A stretch of 64,000 nucleotides of DNA from Cliona cf. orientalis (lineage: Eukaryota; Porifera; Demospongiae; Clionaida; Clionaidae): assembly GCA_963930775.1 (NCBI GenBank), contig OZ005698.1, positions 7,880,501 through 7,944,500 of the forward strand. Reading direction: 5' to 3'. The translations under genes were made by a program, and so were the position numbers. Shown here one piece after another: positions 1-13,100 of this stretch (positions are counted from its first letter, which is position 1; each line of letters opens with the position of its first letter). The notes below the pieces were generated by a model that did no database searches, was not told the DNA's origin, and saw only the letters and a list, made by a program, of their open reading frames with translations.

Positions 1-947
1 TACAAAGTAGCCACTGTAGCTGGCTAGAGTGTTAGTTTATTTGATGGTGTAGCTGGCATTGCTACTAATGATACCATCTTGCCACCAGTGGCTATCAAAT
101 ATTGACTCCTTTGTGGGACCACTGTATACATGTATATTGCCTTACGTGTGGGCTGTAGTCTGGGGCGTATTAGGACACACTATTAGTTTATTTACCTCGA
201 TGAGTTCTCCTAGAAATATAATAGAGTTGAAGTATGGTGTATATTTGTGTCTGTACATACATGTTGCTATGTTGAGTTGGGTTGTCTGGGTGTCGTCTGC
301 GCTAACTCAATTTATTAACTTAATTTGGAGGTGTGTTTGATAATGATGATTTGCGCACGTAGGAGGAGTGTACATTTTGTACTAGTACAGTAATTAATGG
401 CTTATAATAATAATTATAGGGCGTATACATTTCACTCGTGCATGCATGTGCAGTAGTACATGCTTCCTAAGGGACGCTTACATGTACATGTAGTGCATAA
501 TTATAATTATAGATAAGCCGCCTAGCTATCGTAGTGGTAAATATTTTGGCATTACGTTTCAAAATGTGATTAATTTTGACAGAGTTGTATGAGCCTATGT
601 TTATTGTGTGCTTTACTATGCTATCTGTGTGCGTGGACTTGCTTATTCTGACACTAATTTTCATAGCGCAACTTCATACATGTGGACGTCGCCATGCTAA
701 AAATATGTACACCATGCTTGTTGAAATAGTGCTAATTACTAAGTCATGCAATCAAAAAAATGTTATATTACAAGATTGTACAACACAGCATATTTGTTGG
801 GTTTAATTTAGTGCTGCTTTGAGGTCTCTGCAGCCTTACTAGTAAATCTAGAGTGCAGCCCTACTAGTAGCTCTATGCTGGAATCTTGAAAACACCAGAT
901 TTGGGTTGTATTTTCGATACCTCTCGCTGCTGTTTCTAGTGTATGTA

Positions 948-987
<40 letters not shown>

Positions 988-2389
988 ACGCTTGCTTGGG
1001 TGTGCGTGTGTGTGCATGTGTGTGTGTGAGTGTACATGTGCACTAGTGAGGGTGTGTGCTGTTTAAACTGAAGACCTTGAAAGGGACGGAATGCAATTAC
1101 GCAAAATCTGTTTCTTTGCACCTTGTAGGTGTCTAGCTGGCGTAGATTGGGTAGATGTGTGTGGGTTTGTTTACCAACCAGCAACTTTCAGAGGACATTG
1201 TGCTCTCCCTAGGTCACAGTTAAACATATCCTTATCTGGCATACCCTAATCATCTTTTCCTGGTAATAATTTATCTCTATCTGGCTTCTTAGCTTCTTGG
1301 CTTTTAAAGTGGGGGTCATGTGTAGCTAGCTGGCTTTCTTCCTGCTCAAATGGCACAAAGTTCAGCAGTGTCCCATGGTGCTCTATTCTGTTGGTAGTGA
1401 GGTAGGGGGTAAGGGGGTTAGTACCCACCCTTTTAAAGTGGGCAATATGTTCCAATCCTGTTCCTCTCTAGCTAGTCTAGCTGGCTGGTTTTGCAAAGAC
1501 GAACTCAGCATAAACTGAGTACTGAATAGCATTGAGGATGATTAGTTGGCAGAAAGTACTTACATGTAGTTTCAAATGGGAAGCTTCTACTTTTCCTGCC
1601 ATTCCCATCTGAGTCTACTAGTCTAGTCTGTTAGAAGCATCCCTCAGGAACAAGTTCAACTTGACTTGGCTCACAACCATTGCTCCTTCCTTCCACCCCT
1701 GTCAACCCACCACCCACCTACTGTACTGACTCACTCTCTGGACCTTGGCCTATAATTATAGTCTGCCTGAGGCCAACCAAGTTACCTGTACCTGTGTTAT
1801 GGTGTGTTATGGGGCTAGAGTTATGCCAGTGCTTTCAAGTGGCCAAAACCCTTTTGCCTTCTTCCTTTCCTTTCCACCCACTCACTCGCACACCACAGCC
1901 ATGGCTCTTATAAGATATATTAGGGTAGCTGGCTTCTCCATGGCATTCCTGAGGTCAAGTTGTGTCTAGTCCATTGGCATAGATACCAGTGTCTAATGAC
2001 AAGTTTTCAGTGTGTCCTTCCCTTTCTCCCTGCCTCCCTGGCTCTTCCCCACTTCTTATTGAATTGAATAGCCAATGATGGGAGCTTTCCCTATGCCATG
2101 CTATGTGTAATGCAATGCAATGGGGCTGGGAAGGTTCGTATGGTTCTCATTTGTGTTGTCTTTGTGCAAAGAGCTTGTTGATCCAGCACAGGGTACAGTG
2201 TATATGATGTCATTATTATAGTCAAGTAAATACTTATTCAGGAATAGAATATTACATGTACATGTACATGTATATACATGTAGAATAATTATGTGTATGT
2301 GTACTTGAGATAAGGATTTTATGTGTGCATACAGCACTTCTACTTACAGTGTTAATATTACTGTGGTGATAGTGATTTCAATATTGCAG
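1..2389. other. Gene-poor 5' flank or intron upstream of the myosin exons
   Basis: I see no convincing exon in these 2.4 kb. Short open frames exist, but none shows family similarity or coding composition. The stretch holds a TG microsatellite near 951-1030 and TACATGTA-type palindromic repeats near 2250-2282. The first myosin exon at 2390 starts in mid-protein, so this is most likely the tail of an intron, with further N-terminal exons outside the window. Confidence 0.6.
951..1030. repeat. TG/CA microsatellite
   Basis: Perfect (TG)n from about 951 to 982, then a degenerate TG tract with GC and AC interruptions to about 1030. Open frames crossing it, such as a His/Thr-rich one on the minus strand, are repeat artefacts. 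Confidence 0.9.
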
Positions 2390-4152
2390 CATCGAGTGAA
2401 GATCTCCGAAACTGGAGAGGTCATAGAGGTCAGCGATGAGGATATTGAGAAGGTGAGTATCACTGTGTGAGTGCGTGTGTATTTGTAAATCATGTAAATT
2501 GCCTGCACAATGTAATATCATGAATACGATTAATTCCTTAATGAACTAGTGGGTATTCATCTCTTGTTACCAACAAACTGTGCCATTGAATATTGGACGA
2601 TCCCACGATACTCCACTACAATACTCATAAACACACACACACACACACACTCGAACATATGTACACCACAGGCCAATCCCTCGCAATACGATAAAGTTGA
2701 AGATCTTGTCAAACTGGTTCACCTGAATGAGTCTAGCGTGATGCACGTGCTCAGACAGCGCTACTCCAGCAGTCTCATTCACACGTTCGCTGGTCGTCAC
2801 CTCATCGTGCTCAATCCACTGCGCCCCCTCTCGTCCTATGTGGACAGGGTAAGCTGATTAGTAATGATTATTAAAGGGGTGATATTAAAATGAATACATT
2901 CTTCGATAGTTTCATTTTTTTTAAGCCTATTTCTTCATCTTCAAGTTTTAACACACGCTACAAAATTGTAGTCTAAGCTAGAAATTGCATTGATTTACCA
3001 GGATATGCTGTAAAATTTATGCCATAATGTAAAATGTAAATGTACATGTACATGATCTCTCCTCCTCTGTCCGTTCTTCAGGTGATAGACATGTTCCGTG
3101 GTTGTCGTCGCGAGGACATGCCCCCTCACATCTTTGCGATGGGACAGCAGGCCTACCGGGACATGATGATCACTCGACAGGACCAGTCCCTCATCCTCAT
3201 GGGACTCTCCGGCTCGGGAAAGACGTTCAACGCCCGCTACCTCCTCAGATACCTCACCACCATCGGACAGCCTGACCAGGGACCAGTCACCAGTGAGTGG
3301 ATTGAATAGTTAAAGAACTATCAATTGCTGGTTCTCCAGGAGAGGGGGGAGTCAGACACTTTCCAGTAGAAATTTTAGGGAGGGGAATCAACCTTAGGAG
3401 TGGGAAATCCCTGTAATTTTATAGCAAAACCCTGGCTGATGATACTTTAGTGTCACGATTGATGTTGAAGGACAGTATGAGATTGAGCCCCTCTCTGGAG
3501 ACTAATCTAGATACATACATGTATATACACATATCTAGAACTTGCATGTACTTTTAATTGAAATTGTTTGGCAGCATAGTTAGTGGGGGTATTAGGATAA
3601 CCCGGTTTGTGTGGGAAACGTCTGGTGTCGTGCATTAATTTGCTAATGGTGTCTGAGTGTATTATGGAATTGAAAAGCTCTGTGATAAAGCACTAGTTTG
3701 GCAGTGGCTTACATGTATGCCAGTTATAGTGAAACACTAGAAGATAGTCCTCATGTTTACTCACTCTGCAAGCTGGAGAACAGCTGCACATGATGCTGAT
3801 GTTGATATGCATGCATGAACAGCTAGTGATAAGGTTGCCATCTGTGTAAAATGCTCGAAGGATTGTGTACACATATTATTATATATGCTAGTTGTGCTGA
3901 TAGGAGTGCCTTTGTGAGTGTCTTTGTGAGTTATGGCCATTAGTTGAGTGGATTAGTTTGCTTCTGGCACTTATATGTACAATAGTTGTACATTGTACAT
4001 AAGCTCTTTTTCCCTTGTGATAGTCACTTTGTGAGTGGTTTGGCTAAAGCCTCAGCAAAGTGAGAATACATGTGTAGGCTGCGGGTTTTCTAATGTACAG
4101 TGTTTGATTGCCATCATTAAGCTCTCCCCTCCCTTTCATTCTCTCTCTCTCC

Positions 4153-4186
<34 letters not shown>

Positions 4187-7100
4187 TTCCCTCCACCCCC
4201 TCTCTCTCCTTCCCCCCTCAGATGCCAAGTTGGATGCAGTGGAGCTCCTACTCCACTCGTTTGGCAGTGCCGCCACCTTCCTCAACCCTCAGGCCACTCG
4301 CTGCGCCTGCCTCTACTCCCTGGACTTTGACCCCAGCGGGACCGTGATCGGAGCTGCCGTTCGGGTGAGCAACTATGCCGAGTTGACAACTCGTTCATTA
4401 CCTTACAAACGGTGCCTTGAATTGGTCCCTTAAGGGGCTATTGTGCACTGTCATGCTCAATCTAGTGTGAGATTGAAATAGTAAATATTTTGAGAAGTGT
4501 GTGATTGAGACGGCCCATTCACTCCATTGCGTGTAATCTTATACCAATAATTCTCAGCTATAGACGTATTAATTTTGCCAAGGAAGGAAGTGGAGGGTCA
4601 ATTTTTTAATTAATTATTGTAGTGCAATTTGTAAGGTGTGTGTACAGGTGAGTGATCGAGTGTGTGTGAACGTTTTTCGTTGGAGGGGAAATCGAGCGTG
4701 CGGTGTATCAGGTGATAATAATAAACGAGCATTTGTGTGCAGTGGTGTTGTTATCAAAATTAATGATATAATAGGTTGTTACCCTATATACAGTGTACAT
4801 GTAAGAGTCACGAAATTTGCTTTGTCAGCATTTTATGTGCACTCCCCTGCTTGTACCTAAGCATATTAATTTTTCGTTATAATTACAGGGAAACGACTGG
4901 GAATATGCATACATGTATAAGGGCACTTTCCCAATCACCTGGTAGATATAGATCCTGTATACACGTATTCTTCATTACTGAATGCCTTGAAGTATCTTGA
5001 AGCTTACATGTACATGTACATGTACTCTCTATACCGTCCTTTAGACGTTTCTCCTCGAGAAGTTCCGTGTAGCCCAGCGTCCCAACGGAGAGGGTAACTT
5101 CAACATCTTCTACCAGCTGTTTGCTGGAGCGGATGAGCAGCTGAGACAAGACCTCATGCTCTATGTACCCTCGGAGATCGACGAACCAAACCTCTACTTC
5201 GAACCTATCGAAGATGTAAGTGAATATTTGAATATGTGTAAATTTTAACTCATACATAGATCTAGGGATCCTGCCCACAGTATACACACTATATCTGGTT
5301 ATGGAAATGGTCCTTGTGACCTTTGTACACATATACATGTACACATGGCATATGATATTTTAGTGCATATACATGTACATGTACATGTACATACATGATG
5401 TACAATGACTAAGTACTTGACACTAGCATTATATTACTGTACTGTATGTATCAGGCTAAGCCTGAACTATCGAGCACTGAAGAATTGAGTTAGTTAAAAG
5501 CATTCTAGTGTTATTGTTCACGTAAAAGCAAGTTTCATCTCAGATATCCAACTACGTGTACATGTATGTGTATTTGTACAATGTATGTACATGTACATGT
5601 ACATATACATGAAGCTACATGTAATTCGTCCCTAGCCTAGCCAGTACATGTCAATGATTTCAGCTTAGCCCATTCCACAATTGATTCACTGATTCAGAAC
5701 TAGGCTCACTTTACATGCATTCGTCCAATAATCTCTCGCATTACATTGTAGATTACATGTACTATGTGTACATGCAAGCCTGTCTAGTCAGTTAGTGTGT
5801 ACTGCATGTACGTATATGTGTGCTGTACAATGCTGGCCAGTTATTTCAAACTATTACGCCTGAAGGAGATGTTTCTCTCAAGAATTGGTTGTGATGCGAT
5901 ATGGCATGCACATGTATACATGTACATGTACATGCACTGTGACCTTGACATTCTTGTTTCCATCGTCATTTGTGCCGTAGTTTGTCGCTAATGAGAGGTA
6001 GTTGCATGTAGCTGGACATGGACTCTCACTCACGTCATTGACTCTGACAGTGTCTCTAGCTTTGTTCCAATCACATACCATCAGCCTCCTCCTAGTGATT
6101 CTCATGCTCTCTCTCTCTCTCTCTCTTTCTCTGTTTTTTTTGTAATAACAACCTCAAATATTCATTGATTTGCATGAGGGTTTCATACAAGGAGAGTGCC
6201 AACATGAGTAGCTATTACATGGCACACAAAAAAGCCTCCTAGTACAAAAAAACTTGTAAGTTAGGTGACTGAGTGAAGACCAGATTTAATAATCGACATA
6301 CATACTATTATTATGATCTCTCTCTCCCTCTCTTTCTCTCTCTTTTTCTCCCTCCCTCCTTCCCTCTCCCTCTACAGGAGCAGCGTGTTGAGAGTGCTGC
6401 CTATGTTTGGGAGCTGATCCAGAACTGCTTGGATATGTTGGAAATCTCTGAAGAGGAGGCTCATGGTCTGTGGTCCCTGCTGGCGGCCATCTATCACCTT
6501 GGCAACGCCAGTGTCAAGAAAAGTAAGCCTAATGCAATATACATACATGTGTTACACGAAAAGGGCTGATAATTATCTTGTGTGTGTGTGCATGTGCAAA
6601 TACTGTCAGTGACTACATAACAGTTTCATTTGTGTGACAAACAACTTGTACATGCACGTGTACGTTAATGTACATGTAATTGTACTTCGCATGACGTCAA
6701 ACAGAGCAGACAAAATTTACTCACAAATTGGGTTTCTGTTTATTTTATGACACACTTTCACTCACGTACACGTGCACGCTCCTCTCTGTCTCTCTCTCTC
6801 TCTCCTTCCCTCTCTTTCTCACTCATACATATATATGGTATCAGGGAATAAACTACTGGCATCTAGTGTATATGTAGCTACTATTCTACATAAACAATTA
6901 ACACATGTATACATATCCTCATCAATCAGTACAAATTATTTACATTCACAACACACATACTCACAGCTCAAGTTCGAGGCAGTGACTGTTTCTTGAACCC
7001 AGCCGCCGCCCAGCGAGCGGCCACCATCCTTGGCATTGACGCGGAGGCCCTCGGCCGGGACATCTTCACCCCTCCCCGCAGTGCCTCCACCCGTCTCTCC

Positions 7101-10100
7101 AACCTCTTCAGCTCCTCCCCCTCATCCCAGAACACCAGCGACACCACGTCCATGGGAAGCTCGCTCTACCTCACCAACGTCGGTGGAAGCCGGACCGCCT
7201 TCCTCGATGCGTTCGTGATGGGTCTCTACGATCAAGCCTTCAACGCTCTCGTGATGCTCATCAATCGAGCCCTAGTGGCGCCTGCGTCAAGCAACGCTAA
7301 GAGACAATCTAGTATTCACGTTGTCGATATGCCAGGCTTTCAGCACAGGGAGTTGGCTGGAGCAAGGGATGGGGCGTCTTTTGATGATCTCTGTATGAAC
7401 TATGCCCAGGAGAGGCTTCAGATGTTGTTCCACGATTTCACATTTACGTCCGAGCAGGATCGGTACATGCAGGAGGAGATTGATTGGAATGTTCTCTCGG
7501 AAGTCGCACCCAGTCCGCTGCCCCTCATTGACACCATCGATAAGCATGTGCCACAGGTATGCACGCTTTTTTAATGCTTTCTGATTGGTCAGTGGCTTAT
7601 GCTAGTGATTGTTGTCATATGATGGTTGGAATGCTGCATTAAATTGTTTATAAATGTAGTTGAATTGTTAGCAGTGTATAGTCAACATTCCAACTTGCTT
7701 TTATCTGTGCAGTAGCAGTCAATTAGACAAACACATGTATTGTATGTTAGCCTCGTCCCCAGGCTTTCTGATCTTTTCAACATTTCAGTATGCAACATTG
7801 AAACGCTGGAATAGGGCCTAGCTGAGAATTAGGCTACTCTATAAAGATATTTGAGATGTTTTCCACCTACATGTAATACCCAGTGCTACTAGAAACTAAA
7901 CAAGTACATGTATATGATGAAGTATGCAAGATTAACTTCAGTGACTGGTATTCATTACATATATGTCTTCATGGTTCTTTTTCCCAGCGTCGTGGAGGGC
8001 TTGTAGACTTTCACACAGACAGACGGGGCCTCCTGTGGATCATGGACGAAGAGTCGGTCTTCCCCGGAGCATCGGACAGCAGCTTCCTCGACAGAGTACA
8101 CCTCTACCACGAGAGCAAGAGCAGCATGGACTGGGGGGACAGCCCCCTCGTTAAGGTCATCAAGGAGGACAATCAGTTCACACTCTACCACTGTCAGCGC
8201 ACCCTCCCCGTGCTCTATGATGCCAATGGGTGGGTCTGGAGAGCCAGGGAACATCCTTCGTTTAGAGTCGTGGTCCAAGTCATGGCTGAGTCAAAAAGGT
8301 AAGAGAGAGAGAAGGAGAGAGATAAGAGATTGAGGGAGAGGGAGAGGGAGAGAAAGAGAGAAAGAATACTAACTTTCAACAATTACATATATACATGTAT
8401 AGCTGCTATTCTCATTTGAGATAGAAGGTACCGTTAGTTTACTCCTCCTTCCATCTCATTCCTTCTTGTTAGACCTGGCATTGCCAGTATCTTCCAAGGT
8501 CGTGGTGTTGCCGCGTCAGCGACCACCCTTGGCTCCTCCCAGCTCAAGGCGGACACTCACCGTACTCTCTCTCGCACTGCCTCCACCCAGCCCACCGGGG
8601 TGCACAGCTCTCCTGGAGTCAAGAAGTCATCTGTTTGCCTACAAACCAAATTCCAAGTGGTATGTGTACATGCTTGTGTGTTCGTACTCTACCAGCTGTG
8701 TGATGTAGTTGGTTTTGTTTGTGCTGTAGATACGAAACCATAGGAAATGATTAATATTGATATTAAATATCAATATGTTTATGTGATTTGCACTAAAATT
8801 TGTTTTTCACTAGTGATGTGTAAGATGGACCAAATCTTAGCCAATTTCCTACTTATACAATGGCCACTTCTTTGAAAAACATGCATGCATGCATACAGTA
8901 CTGAGTTTGAGTTGAAACTTGATAGTGACTCAAAGTAATGCATGACAGCAAACAAATAACTTCCCTTTCCTCATGTGTTCTTAGGCAAAATTTATGTGTA
9001 TGTACATGTACCTGTATGCGTGTGCATGTCTAATGTGTATGTATTATTGTGTACATGTATATTATACCATGATCTGATGCATTTCATTTGATGTGATATA
9101 TTTTCCGCCATCTCTTTCATCTCAGGACTTCATGATTGATCTCATGCGCAAGTCCAAGCAGTGGTTCATCCGTTGCATTCTCCCGCAGCTGCCTCATAAA
9201 TTACCAGGGGCACTCCCCAGCCCGGACTCCGCCCTACTGAACCAGGAGGAGTCCCCCAACGAGTCGGCAGCACAGGGGCACATCAATGTCCCCCTCGTCA
9301 GAGATCAGCTGAAGAGAGCCGAGCTTGTCAAGGCTGCTAGGATCTACAAACAAGGTAATGGATGCGATAATTTTTATTAAAATCTATCGATAAATTTTGT
9401 GCATATTAATGTGCAAAATTATATACCGTGTGTATATAATATGCGAGTGCGTGTGATGTTAAAACAGTTATGGAATTTTCATGTACAATGTACGTATATG
9501 CATGCAGAGGTGTTTTGTGACTTCATGAAATGTCTGTACACGATTAATTGGAAGAGATATTTACACAAATTCAATAGCAGTCATTACTGAACATGTAGAC
9601 ACAAGTCCATACATGTACGTATTGATAGTCCTGAGGAAGCAGGCTAGCTGCTGCCCTATAGATGCTACCTACCGTGTGGGTGGAGCAGTAGGTGGACGGA
9701 CGGAATTGAGAGGACTATGCCACTCTAGGATTGAGGTGGTTGTTTATGTTAAGCGTACAGTTCCTCAGTCGATTCCTGCAGTTGGGCTCCATAGACTCTA
9801 TAAACTCGGAAAATTTCCTAGTTTTGGACCACATTTTCCCCCGTCAAGGCCAAGATTAAGCAACGTACTTGCAAAATGAAGGCTTTTGGACTACTTTTCT
9901 TTCCACTGTTTCTCTCAACTGCTGCTTCAGTTGCCATTAATCATGACAGCGAAGTCAAACATTGCCTCGACTGTGGATTAACTTGTCCCACGCCTCTGTG
10001 CGCCGATCCAGTCTTCGTTGAAGGTGAGTGCTGTCCCTCCTGCGAAAACAGCCAGTGTAAATTCAAAGGCTGTGTCCAATTTCTCGGCGAGCCTGGCTCC

Positions 10101-13100
10101 AAGACTGTGCAGTGGAAGCCTGATGGATGTACCACTTGCAAGTGTGCTGATGATTATCCCCTATGCAGTAAGGTGCTTTGCCTCTACCTTAATCATCCCG
10201 GTAGAGTGGATCCCTGTATTGGTCTACCACGTATCACCTCCCCTACGGAGTGCTGCACTGTCTATGACTATGGCGTCCCTGAGGATGAGTGTGTGGTCGT
10301 TCCATCCTACAGCTTGACCTATCAGGTGGGCGTGAAGGATTACATGTCCGATTCTGACTGTAGTGTCATGCTCACCTTTCATCGCTGTGACAAGCGTGGC
10401 TACCTGGACAAAAATGGACGACGTTACCAGTGCAATCCTGTGATGGGGCAGCTCTCCGGGAAGCTGAGTGGTGAGTCTTGTGGTGCTCTAACGGAGCTTG
10501 CTTACGAGGATGTGGTGAAGTGCAAGGCCACGAGGAATGACAATCTCGATGTTGGCTGTGACATCTACGTGGAGTGAACACTTCCTGTAGTAATATTACG
10601 CTGTAGAATTGCTCCTCATTCAAATTTTGCTGCTTTAGTCAATACTAGCTGAATACACAGCTACAAATACAATACGTAATATCTGGAGTCAAAATTAGTG
10701 TTCAAATAATTAATTAATTAGAAGAGGTCACACCCCGTAATTATATCATTATCTTGGACGATCTTGCACCTTGTCATGTCGTTATGGGTAGCCTTGCAGA
10801 GTGGACGTCTCTTCTCAAAATTAATCACTCTCAATGAAATGGTGCGATAATTTTCATTAGTTAATAGACCACAATAATATTATTAATGTGCAGTACTAAT
10901 TATGTGTGCTGTGTGCAAGTGATGTACATCTATACACTACCATTATGGAATTTTCATGTACTATGTATATTCTTGCAGGGCTGTTTTGTGAATGAAATGT
11001 CTGTACATGATTATTTAATAATAGCAAAAAGAGATGTTTACATAAAATTCAATAGCAGTCATTACTGAGCATAGACACAAGCCCATATGCATACGTATAG
11101 ATAGTCCCGAGAGAGCAGGCCAGCTGCTGCTCTATAGATGCTACCTACATAGCTTACGGGAGGAGTAGCAGGTGGACGGAATTAAGAGGACTATGCCACT
11201 CTAGGATTGAGGTGGTAGTTCACATTAAGCGTACAGTTCCTCAGTTGATTTCTGCAGCTGGGCTCTGTAAACTCTATAAACTCTGGAAATTTCCTAGTTT
11301 TGGACCACATTTTCCCCCATCAAGGCCAAGGTTAAGCAACATAACTCGCAAGATGAAGGTTCTTGGACTGCTTTTCTCGCTGCTGTTTCTCTCGACTGCC
11401 GATTCAACTGCCATTGGTCAATTCAACCCTCCCATCGCCTGTGCATTACCAAGTTGCCCCAGGCCCCTGTGTGCCAATCCAGTCTTCATTGAAGGCGAGT
11501 GCTGTCCCTCCTGCGAAAACAGCCAGTGTAAATTCGAAGGCTGTGTCCAATTTCTCGGCGAGCCTGGCTCCATGACCATGCAGTGGAAGCCTGATGGATG
11601 CACCACTTGCGTGTGTGCCGACGACCATGCCCTGTGCTATGGACTGGGTTGCCCCCCTCATTATCCCGCTTCAGACAATCCCTGCTTTGGTCACCCGCAA
11701 GTCACTTCGCCTTCGGAGTGCTGTGCTACCTGTGACTATGGCATCCCTGAGGACGAGTGTGCGATCGTTCCAGATTACAGCTTGACCTACCAACTAGGAG
11801 TGGAAGAGTACCAGTCCTACGGTTCCGGCTGTAGTGTCGTGCTCACCTTCCATCGCTGCGACAAGCGTGGCTACATGGACAGAAATGGACAACGTTACCA
11901 GTGCAATCCTGTGATGGGGCAGCTCTCCAGGAAGCTGAGTGGTGGGTCTTGCGGTGCTCTAACGGAGCTTGCTTACAAGGATGTGGTGAAGTGCAAGGCC
12001 ACGAGGAACAACAATCTCGATGTTGGCTGTGACATCTACGTGGAGTGAATTACTTTCTATAATACATGTATGATTATTATGCTGTTGAATCGCTGCTCGT
12101 AACTGCTTTAGTCAGTACTAGCTAGATATTATTATACAGTTATAAAGATGCATCTATTTACAATGAAATGATCGTTGTGAAGCTGAATATATAACATATT
12201 GTTTATTATATAATTAATATCTGGGGCATAGTTTAGTTAAAATTAAAGTTAGTTAATCAATCACTTGACGAAGAGGTCGCACCCTGTAATTATATCATCG
12301 TCTTGGACGATCTTGCACCTTGTCACATCGGTATAGGTAGCCTTGCAGAGCGGACATCTCTTCTCAAAATTAATCACCCTCTTCCCCTCCACTGGATCAC
12401 AGCGAAACTTCTTCCCTTTAGAACGAAACGCAAATTTATCGCAAGTACGCTCGACGACCGTCTTGCTGCAAGATCTAGTGCCGGGCGTGGCACTCACTGT
12501 GATATTCTGCCTTCCAAACACCTGAGGAACCAGCTTACAGGTATCGTCAGGAACACCGAAATCACAACTCGGGCAGCATTCGTTGGGCCTGGTTACAACC
12601 GGATATCCAAAGCAGTCCTTCTTTGTGAGAAAGATACAGTCTATGGTGGCACAGAATTGCTGATTCAGCTCTTCGTTGCATATGCAGATTAAGCAGGGAG
12701 TCGGTGACCACCGAGCTTCACCATTTGACTGGAAATTGACGCAGCCTTTGAATTTGCAGTTGCTGTCGTCACAGGTGGGACAGCATTCGCCCGGCCTGAG
12801 CGTAGGGTTGGCACAGAGAGGTCTGGGGCAGAGAACGGCACTGCAGTCGGGACATTGTGGACAGCATTCGCCCGGTGGAGTTACGGGGTTGGGGCAAGTT
12901 GGCTTTTTGCATAGCACCACACTACAATCAGGGCACTCGGGGCAGCATTCGCCTGGTGGTGTTATGGGGTTAGGGCAGTCCGGCTTGAGGCATAGTACAG
13001 CACTGCAATCGGGGCACTCCGGGCAGCATTTACCAGGTAGCGTTATGGGATTTGGACACATCGGCTTTTTGCACCACACGCGGCTACAATCGGGACAGAC

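Larger units (their letters stand above)
9357..10843 (+). repeat. Tandem duplication, left copy (right copy from about 10843 to 12390)
   Basis: The stretch 9357-10843 aligns with the following ~1.5 kb at a near-constant offset of 1.47-1.48 kb. The offsets are 1476 for the TATA box, 1477 for the ATG and 1471 for the stop. The unit contains the 5' flank, one secreted Cys-rich gene and, at its end, the 3' part of the minus-strand gene seen complete at 12261-13256. It begins just inside the donor of myosin exon 10. Confidence 0.8.

Noticed and set aside
59..340. 93-codon open frame near the left edge
   Set aside because: No family similarity, no splice or promoter context, atypical composition; it lies in what looks like intron or flank sequence.
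808..1184. His/Thr-rich minus-strand open frames
   Set aside because: They are translations of the TG/CA microsatellite.
4035..4433. Open frame with a Ser/Leu-rich start over the CT tract
   Set aside because: Only the part from 4222 is coding (myosin exon 4); the start is intronic polypyrimidine sequence.
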